Below, piece by piece: positions 6,832 through 12,377 of a stretch of 15,108 bases of DNA. The position numbers and the translations under genes were made by a program. Numbering within the stretch: position 1 is the stretch's first letter; each line of letters begins with the position of its first letter. The DNA comes from Fidelibacterota bacterium UBA2125. GTDB taxonomy: Bacteria; Fidelibacterota; Marinisomatia; Marinisomatales; S15-B10. The notes under the pieces are model-generated. The model was given only the letters and a program-made list of their open reading frames with translations. It was not told where the DNA came from and did not search any database. Location of the stretch: positions 1 through 15,108 of the forward strand of contig DCXX01000118.1 of NCBI GenBank assembly GCA_002329125.1, given 5' to 3'.

Positions 6832-8958
6832 TTAGGCTCGTTCGATCTGGACAAACAAATGTTCATCAACACTGCAGACGAAATCTGGTGGTACTACTAA
6901 TGTAGTATACTCCGATTCCAAAACAGAAGGCCCGGCGATTTTATTACCCGCTTTGAGTTTTAAAAGATCGTAAACATTGCTTTCCTCGAACCCTCCGTTG
7001 CCCCAATAGCACGGACGTTTTGTTTTCAGGGCTTCCGATGGGTCCGGACCAGCAACAGGATAATTCGGAATAAGGGGCTCTTCTGCGGGAATGGAAGCTG
7101 TGAGAACAAAGCTCTCAACATAAACCCCACCATCCGGATGACATACAAGCGGACTAAAGGATTCACTAAATTCTTGTTCAAACTCGTTGTAAATGGCCTC
7201 CATGTCTGTCTCTGATTTCACACCCAATACGGGAGAATTAGAGCGTTTCCGATGTACCTGCCCACCATAAAGCATATCTAATTCTAATTGAAATACTGCA
7301 TCATCCACAGGCATCCCTTCCCCGGTAAGTTCTTTTTTTGCTCGCTCAATGAGTGAATCCACTACATTGTTGAAATCTTCATAATTCGTGTTGAAGTTCC
7401 GGGTTCCGGGTTCCATCAGCATATAGCGTCGGGAATTCTCATAGATATGAATTACGTCCATCACTGAAGAACCATGTGCTGAAAAAACTGGTGAGTATGG
7501 GAAAACTACCGCGGATGGAATGTCGCCCATATATCCTGCCACATGCGTTGGGCCACCGCCGCCAATGGCAAAAAGAACAAAATCCTTAGGGTCATAGCCG
7601 CGCAAATGTATTTCCTTACGGATAGCGGTGCCCATGTTTCCGTCCACAATCTTACGGATCAATATAGCAGCATCTTCTACAGATACTCCAAGGGGATCAG
7701 CAATTTTTACTTTGATGACCTCTTCAGCTTTTGCTTTATTCAGGAGCATTTTCCCACCAAAATAATAATCTTCATCAATATAGCCCAACACCAGGTCGGC
7801 ATCTGTTACTGTTGGCTCCTCACCGCCTTGATCGTAGCAGGCCGGCCCAGGATATGATCCGGCACTTTGTGGCCCGACTTCGACCCGGTTACCAAGCAAT
7901 TTATTAACTGAGGCAATCGAACCGCCGCCGGCGCCGATAGACATAGTTTGCAGCATAGAAATACCAACCATCCAACGATCCAAAATAGGGCGGAAATCAT
8001 AGTTGCGCACACTTTGCCCCACTACCAAACCAATATCAAAACTCGTACCACCAACATCGCAGGCAATAACATTTTTATAACCAAGCCCTTGAGCTAACTT
8101 TTGGGAACCAATCAAAGCGGCTACCGGCCCAGCACTGTAGGTGCGGACAGCATCAGTTTTGAAAACTTCTGCCATACCTCCGGAATTATGAACCATCATA
8201 AACGGCCCTTTATATTGGTAATCTCGAAGACGATCCCACATCGCCGCAAGTTCCATTTGCATGGCCCGGAAAAGATAAGCATCAAGAATAGCAGTCATCG
8301 AACGCTGATATTCTCCAGAGCGACCAATCACATCACTGGCCAGCACAACTGGCATGTATCCGAGGGTGTATTCCTTATACTCATCCCGGATAATTTGCTT
8401 GATCCTTTGTTCGTGCTCAGGATTTGCCGGAGACCACAATAGTGAGACCACAAAACCGCGCACCCCAAGATCTACCAAATATCTCACTTTTTGACGCACA
8501 TCTTTCTCATCAAGAGGGCGGACAACCTGTCCGAAAGAATCAACCCGCTCCTTCACACCGACAATCAGTTCCCGTGTAATTAGCGGTTCTGGTTTATTTT
8601 GTGGAGCAAGGTTTCGTCTTTCCGAAACACGAGTACCATCCACCCATTGCGCACCCTTGCCAATGAGTATCGAATCCTCATGTCCCTCGGTTGTGATCAA
8701 ACCTAAACGTGGCCCTTTCCGCTCGATTAGACGATTCATGGCAACAGTGGTAGAATACCGCACCAATCCCACATCGGGCAAGAGTTCTTCGGGTGCCATT
8801 TCCAGTTCTTTTCCGCCTTCTTCAATCACGTTTAGGAAACAAGCCGAAAGGTCATGGGGGGTGGTCGGTGTCTTTTTGAAAATCGTTTTCCCGTTGTAGT
8901 TCAGCACCATATCGGTGAAAGTGCCGCCCACATCAATATCAATAGTGTTCATTCTCAT
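6832..8958 (-). CDS. HyuA-type ATPase subunit of an acetophenone carboxylase-like complex, canonical paralog
   Basis: This is a Hydantoinase A/oxoprolinase family protein (708 aa) with an actin/Hsp70-type ATPase core. It would phosphorylate the ketone enolate or bicarbonate using ATP. Visible motifs are: DVGGTFTD (9-16, phosphate 1), STTVAMN (69-75), the DVIGRSGEYQRSMTAILDAY block (209-228), SAGPVA (275-280), DVGGTSFDIG (301-310, phosphate 2 with its Asp intact), GAGGGSIA (342-349), YPGPACYD (369-376) and GGGGPTH (466-472). All family nucleotide-site signatures are present. The start ATG at 8958 overlaps the TGA of the zinc-ribbon gene as ATGA, with AGGTG upstream, so the two are translationally coupled. 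An alternative start two codons later would lose little. By order it corresponds to ApcC, though at about 78 kDa it is smaller than the 87 kDa I remember for that subunit. The exact substrate is not decidable from sequence. Confidence 0.85.
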   Translation of the reverse strand: MRMNTIDIDVGGTFTDMVLNYNGKTIFKKTPTTPHDLSACFLNVIEEGGKELEMAPEELLPDVGLVRYSTTVAMNRLIERKGPRLGLITTEGHEDSILIGKGAQWVDGTRVSERRNLAPQNKPEPLITRELIVGVKERVDSFGQVVRPLDEKDVRQKVRYLVDLGVRGFVVSLLWSPANPEHEQRIKQIIRDEYKEYTLGYMPVVLASDVIGRSGEYQRSMTAILDAYLFRAMQMELAAMWDRLRDYQYKGPFMMVHNSGGMAEVFKTDAVRTYSAGPVAALIGSQKLAQGLGYKNVIACDVGGTSFDIGLVVGQSVRNYDFRPILDRWMVGISMLQTMSIGAGGGSIASVNKLLGNRVEVGPQSAGSYPGPACYDQGGEEPTVTDADLVLGYIDEDYYFGGKMLLNKAKAEEVIKVKIADPLGVSVEDAAILIRKIVDGNMGTAIRKEIHLRGYDPKDFVLFAIGGGGPTHVAGYMGDIPSAVVFPYSPVFSAHGSSVMDVIHIYENSRRYMLMEPGTRNFNTNYEDFNNVVDSLIERAKKELTGEGMPVDDAVFQLELDMLYGGQVHRKRSNSPVLGVKSETDMEAIYNEFEQEFSESFSPLVCHPDGGVYVESFVLTASIPAEEPLIPNYPVAGPDPSEALKTKRPCYWGNGGFEESNVYDLLKLKAGNKIAGPSVLESEYTTLVVPPDFVCSVDEHLFVQIERA

Positions 8959-9329
8959 GTTATCACCTTTAGTCTTTTATCAACAATTGCCATTTCGCCG
9001 CTGTCCAGTCTTCCTTTCAGACTGTCAACATCAATTTCAATATCATGGGTGATCGGATGTCCGAGCGGCAGGTATTCGGTCTCGATTTGAGTGCCACATT
9101 CTGGACAATAGAACTCGATAATGCGCACCCATTCGGGGTCTGGGGCAAAGTTATACTCTGCCTCAAAAACAGGATTGTGAATTTCCCGTGGGTCTCTACT
9201 GTAAACAAGGCAACCCTTTTTGTAATTGGATTGGGCATCAATGAGCTTATTATCGCATCTACTGCAATGCCATTGATTCTCATCTATGTCCATTTCTAAA
9301 TATTCAGTAATAATAATTTTACGTCCCAT
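8955..9329 (-). CDS. Zinc-ribbon gamma subunit, acetone/acetophenone carboxylase-like
   Basis: This is a small 124 aa acidic protein with two CxxC pairs, C22/C25 (HCSRC) and C75/C78 (YCPEC), set in a beta-rich frame with the block YNFAPDPEWVRIIEFYCPEC. This is the pattern of the gamma subunit of acetone carboxylase (about 168 aa) and the 15 kDa subunit of acetophenone carboxylase, both zinc proteins that pack against the HyuA/HyuB core. I chose the ATG at 9329, not the upstream ATG at 9383. The later one has AAGGAG six bases before it and begins only 2 bp after the stop of the preceding gene, whereas the earlier one would overlap that gene by 52 bp and add an unrelated basic leader. Its TGA overlaps the next ATG. 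Gamma proteins are absent from ordinary hydantoinase and oxoprolinase operons, so this gene is the strongest sign of a carboxylase. Confidence 0.82.
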   Translation of the reverse strand: MGRKIIITEYLEMDIDENQWHCSRCDNKLIDAQSNYKKGCLVYSRDPREIHNPVFEAEYNFAPDPEWVRIIEFYCPECGTQIETEYLPLGHPITHDIEIDVDSLKGRLDSGEMAIVDKRLKVIT

Positions 9330-9331
9330 AT

Positions 9332-11332
9332 CTAACTCCTTTCCATTGCACCGTTTCCGTAAGCATCCATGGTCAACTGCCACCCTTGCGATACAACATA
9401 AGTTGTATCACTTCCCTCCAAAACAGCAGGGCCTGCCACAACATTGCCAGCTTTTAGTTTGTTCCATTCATATATTCTGGAGACCACTTTGTCTGAACCT
9501 CTAGAAATTTTCCGTTCCCCTTTTAAAGCGATTTTGGAGTTTTTTCCTTTAATTGAGGATTTTTCCGGTTGCACTTTAGTTACCGGTACTTTAGAACGCA
9601 ATTTGAGTACTTCAATAACCAGATCTGTGGAACTGGCGTCCTTCCCCGCATTAATAAAACTTTCGCCAATTATATCATTTATGCCTTTCTCTGTCATGTC
9701 GGACTCTTTCCATGTGGAACTGGAGAAACGAATTATACTTTCGGAATCTTTTTTGTTATAAAGAGTAAAATCCAATTCGGATTCCATGGCTGTTACCTCG
9801 AAACCTTCACCTTCCATATCCCTTTTCGCTTCTTTCAGCATTTCTTCTACGATTTCCGTTAGTGCGTCCCGTTCTTTGATTGAAAGAAAAGGAGAGTATT
9901 CGTAAGAATGTGAAACGTCTGATACAGAGGAACCAAAGGCGCTCAATACGGATCCTAAAGAAAAAACGTGGTTTTTTTCAATTCCGGACTTTTGGGCAAC
10001 TTCACATCCGAGGATAGCTCCATTACCTCCGAAAGCAAAAAGCACAAAATCCGAAGATATTTTTCCGGTTTTTTTGACAAGTTCGATGACTTCTTCCGCG
10101 ATCATTTCAGTCGCTTTATTGATAATTTCGCTTGCAGCATTTTCTACGTTTATTCCAAGTGGGTCAGCAACTTTTTCTTTGAGAATGTTTTCCGCTTTTT
10201 CTTGACTAATTTCCTTTTTGCCACCCGAAAAGTATTCCGCATTTAGATAACCGCTCACCAGACACGCATCGGTCAAGGTGGCTTCAGTTCCGCCAAGATC
10301 ATAACAAGCAGGACCAGGGTAAGCGCCCATACTTTCCGGCCCTAATTGAAGTTCTCCCTCCACGACTTTGGCCACCGTCCCACCGCCAAGGGCGATGCTT
10401 TTCAAATTTAGCATGGCTTGTTTTAGAGGAACTCCCAGGAAATCTGGATCACGAGTCATAGCCGGTCGGAAATCTTCGATCAAACCAATCTTAGAAGTTG
10501 TTCCACCCACATCCAAGGTGATGACCTTGGAAAATTCGTAAACATTTGCCCAATAGTCTCCAGCATGAATTCCAAAGACCGGTCCGGATTCAATTGTGTC
10601 TACAGGTTTTGTTTTCGATACCCTGGTGACCCCCCCATTAGTATGTCCGAGCAGAAGTGGCTTGGTAAAACCCTGCTCTCGCAATTCGTCTTCAGCCTTG
10701 AACATAGACTGGGCAAGCGGTCCGTGTACATAAGAGTTCAACAACGCCATGTGCGTGCGGGTCATATCGTCGGGATGTTTGCATATATCACCACCCAGCA
10801 AGAGAGGAACATGTCCAAGATAATGATCGGGGAACTGCTCTTCGATAATATCCTTAATATTGATTTCATCATCGTTTTTGAGAGCGTCCTTCAGGCTAAT
10901 GCAAATGCGGCGCACCCCGCCTTCAAGTAATGCCTTGAGCTTGATTAACAATTCATTCGTATCAACTGGGCAAGTTACTGTATCTACATGCGCCTTCTCA
11001 ATTAGATGTCCAAAAACCGGATTTTCACCATTCGCGGCATAAAGTGTTTGTTTATTGCCATCAGTCACAAAAAGTCCCATTTTTGGACCTTTCTGTTCTA
11101 AAACAACATTGCTGGCCACTGTAGTAGACCAACGGATAATATCCACCTGATCCAAAAAATTCGGCAGATTAGAGAAACCACATTGTTCTGCGCCCTCTTC
11201 CATGCATTTCAACCAAGAGACCGTAAGGTCATGCGGAGTCGAGTCTACTTTTACCCGTTGAATCTCCGTACCATTGGTAAAAAGCCCATCAGTAAATGTC
11301 CCTCCAGTATCGATATCTATGGTATATCCCAT
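9332..11332 (-). CDS. HyuA-type subunit of an acetophenone carboxylase-like complex, divergent paralog
   Basis: This is the first gene of the cluster, 666 aa, Hydantoinase A/oxoprolinase family. It keeps DTGGTFTD (8-15), STTVASN (69-75), SGPV (249-252), YPGPACYDLGG (338-348) and TLTDA (352-356). Several sites differ from its paralog two genes downstream. The phosphate 2 block is DVGGTTSKIG (274-283), with Lys where the family has Asp. GAGGGSIA is ALGGGTVA (314-321). The C-terminal GGGGPTH is GGNGAIL (435-441). The block around residues 182-200 also lacks the usual REYxR pattern, having ICKHPDDMTRTHMALLNSY. It may therefore bind nucleotide differently or play a structural role beside the canonical paralog. 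By order and size (about 72 kDa) it corresponds to ApcA. ATG start with GGAGG at 11340-11344, the strongest ribosome site in the cluster. It is followed 2 bp later by the zinc-ribbon gene. Confidence 0.82.
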   Translation of the reverse strand: MGYTIDIDTGGTFTDGLFTNGTEIQRVKVDSTPHDLTVSWLKCMEEGAEQCGFSNLPNFLDQVDIIRWSTTVASNVVLEQKGPKMGLFVTDGNKQTLYAANGENPVFGHLIEKAHVDTVTCPVDTNELLIKLKALLEGGVRRICISLKDALKNDDEINIKDIIEEQFPDHYLGHVPLLLGGDICKHPDDMTRTHMALLNSYVHGPLAQSMFKAEDELREQGFTKPLLLGHTNGGVTRVSKTKPVDTIESGPVFGIHAGDYWANVYEFSKVITLDVGGTTSKIGLIEDFRPAMTRDPDFLGVPLKQAMLNLKSIALGGGTVAKVVEGELQLGPESMGAYPGPACYDLGGTEATLTDACLVSGYLNAEYFSGGKKEISQEKAENILKEKVADPLGINVENAASEIINKATEMIAEEVIELVKKTGKISSDFVLFAFGGNGAILGCEVAQKSGIEKNHVFSLGSVLSAFGSSVSDVSHSYEYSPFLSIKERDALTEIVEEMLKEAKRDMEGEGFEVTAMESELDFTLYNKKDSESIIRFSSSTWKESDMTEKGINDIIGESFINAGKDASSTDLVIEVLKLRSKVPVTKVQPEKSSIKGKNSKIALKGERKISRGSDKVVSRIYEWNKLKAGNVVAGPAVLEGSDTTYVVSQGWQLTMDAYGNGAMERS
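9336..9341 (-). promoter_or_regulatory. Ribosome binding site that fixes the gamma-subunit start
   Basis: Minus strand AAGGAG lies 6 nt before the ATG at 9329 and inside the last codons of the upstream HyuA gene. It decides for the shorter form of the zinc-ribbon protein over the ATG at 9383 and implies translational coupling. Confidence 0.75.
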
Positions 11333-11420
11333 TTGTTAACCTCCATTCCTGTCGAATCTCGCTAGATATATAGCCTCTCTTGGTGAAGAGATGGAACTAT
11401 GTTAAAGCCTACTGAAAACC
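11333..11420 (-). promoter_or_regulatory. Leader and probable promoter/operator of the carboxylase operon
   Basis: Read on the minus strand, a GGAGG site (11340-11344) precedes the first ATG by 7 nt. Further upstream a TATATA run (about 11367-11372) could be a -10 element. It lies in a 14 nt near-palindrome, gctagatatatagc (11361-11374, one mismatched pair). Just upstream of that is a perfect inverted repeat, tctctt-ggtg-aagaga (11376-11391). A -35 match is poor (TTCCAT at 18 nt). Two dyads beside a candidate -10 suggest a regulator binding site, but no regulator gene is in the window. Confidence 0.35.
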
Positions 11421-11509
11421 CCTCTCGCATGGTAAATGTATACACTTACCAGGATAAAGTCAACTTTTCAATAAATTATATCAGAATGGGTGTCGGTCGG
11501 GAGGATCTG
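11387..11509 (+). pseudogene. Short unassigned coding remnant
   Basis: A frame open from 11387, with ATGs at 11399 and 11429, reads a protein-like stretch containing MVNVYTYQDKVNFSINYIRM and then GVGREDLIW. It then runs on out of frame into the GH20 fragment and stops near 11540. The first 35 or so residues have the look of real coding sequence, with amphipathic strands and few rare residues, while the tail is an off-frame reading of the GH20 remnant. I do not recognise the family. It may be one end of another broken gene joined to the GH20 piece, or part of the operon leader read on the wrong strand. Confidence 0.2.
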
Positions 11510-11511
11510 AT

Positions 11512-12306
11512 ATGGAAGGGAATCCTCTTCCTACTATAGAAGTTATAAAACCTTTGAACGAGGACCAAAAATCCTCTATACTAGGAGGCGAGGCTTGCCA
11601 ATGGTCCGAATTTGTGGATGGAGAGAATATTGAATCTCGGCTTTGGCCTAGAACAGCAGCTATAGCAGAAAAATTATGGTCTCCAAAAAGCTTAACTAAC
11701 GATGTAGAGGATATGTACCGCCGCTTAAATTATTTATCGGACCTACTTACCCATGAAGGCTCCAAACATGCTACATATTATGACCATCAATTAGCACGTA
11801 TTGCAGGCCCCAAAGCTTTGCCACAGGTGAAAAAAATAACAGATTTTCTACAAGAGGTGACCTATCATGGTCGGATGCCCGCTTTATTAGCCTTGGAGGA
11901 GCTGTATTTACCGGATTATGCGCTAGATCGATTAGTGGACGCCGTTCGACCAGAGAGTATGGAAGCTAAATACTTCAACCAAAAGGTTAAAACCTCTGTT
12001 GCTACACCTAATGATGAATTGGAAAATGAAATTCGGTCTCAGCTCCTGATTTGGAAAAATAATCATCAAGCTTTGAGCCCCTATTTTAAGGAATCCGAAA
12101 AATTGAAAGATATGGAATTGCTGTCAGCAACTTTATCTGAAGTATCTACCAAATTATTAAAGCAATTGGATGGTGGAGTAATTTCAAGGGATGAATTACT
12201 AGAGCAAATCGCGGAATTAGAAAGTGGAGAACAGGGCTTAGTTTTTGGTGCTACAGAGGGTTTACGAGATTTGACTTTGGCTGCATCAAATAGTAAATTG
12301 GACTGA
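11512..12306 (+). pseudogene. C-terminal fragment of a GH20 beta-N-acetylhexosaminidase
   Basis: Residues 23-58 carry the end of the GH20 catalytic barrel: ILGGEACQWSEF (23-34, with the substrate-stacking Trp) and ESRLWPRTAAIAEKLWSP (41-58). The rest is the helical C-terminal region found in Bacteroidota-type GH20 enzymes, including LVDAVRPES. The N-terminal domain and the part of the barrel with the catalytic Asp-Glu pair are missing. Homology begins abruptly around 11510, just after a different reading frame. The ATG at 11512 has no ribosome site and is probably an internal Met. The frame is open upstream only to 11458. The intact enzyme would release N-acetylhexosamine from chitin or glycan fragments; this piece cannot. 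The base composition is like the minus-strand operon and unlike the next gene. It is a truncated gene left at a rearrangement joint. Confidence 0.8.
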
Positions 12307-12377
12307 AATGCAGCCATTTACCTGCTAGGACTCCACTGGCAGTTGCTAACCTGTGTCAAACAGGGAAAGTGAGAGAT
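12307..12377. other. Intergenic gap with a small inverted repeat
   Basis: This 71 bp gap separates the GH20 remnant from the long repeat-protein gene. It holds a 5 bp inverted repeat, cctgt-gtcaa-acagg (12350-12364), without a T-run, so it is not a convincing terminator; it could be a small operator or chance. The purine stretch GGGAAAGTGAGAG just after it is the likely ribosome site of the next gene. I see no clear promoter. Confidence 0.3.

Noticed and set aside
9330..9383. Longer start for the zinc-ribbon protein at ATG 9383
   Set aside because: It would overlap the upstream gene by 52 bp and add a basic, unconserved-looking leader, while ATG 9329 has AAGGAG at ideal spacing.
4749..11332. 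A plain hydantoinase, 5-oxoprolinase or acetone carboxylase operon
   Set aside because: Two HyuA paralogs plus a CxxC/CxxC zinc protein fit none of these well. Hydantoinase and oxoprolinase sets lack the gamma protein, and acetone carboxylase has a single HyuA-type subunit. The alternatives are not excluded without phylogeny.
11512..12306. Intact small hexosaminidase or stand-alone C-terminal domain protein
   Set aside because: The barrel is cut in mid-domain, the start Met has no ribosome site, and the catalytic Asp-Glu region is absent.
12350..12364. Transcription terminator between the GH20 remnant and the repeat-protein gene
   Set aside because: The stem is only 5 bp and no T-run follows on either strand.
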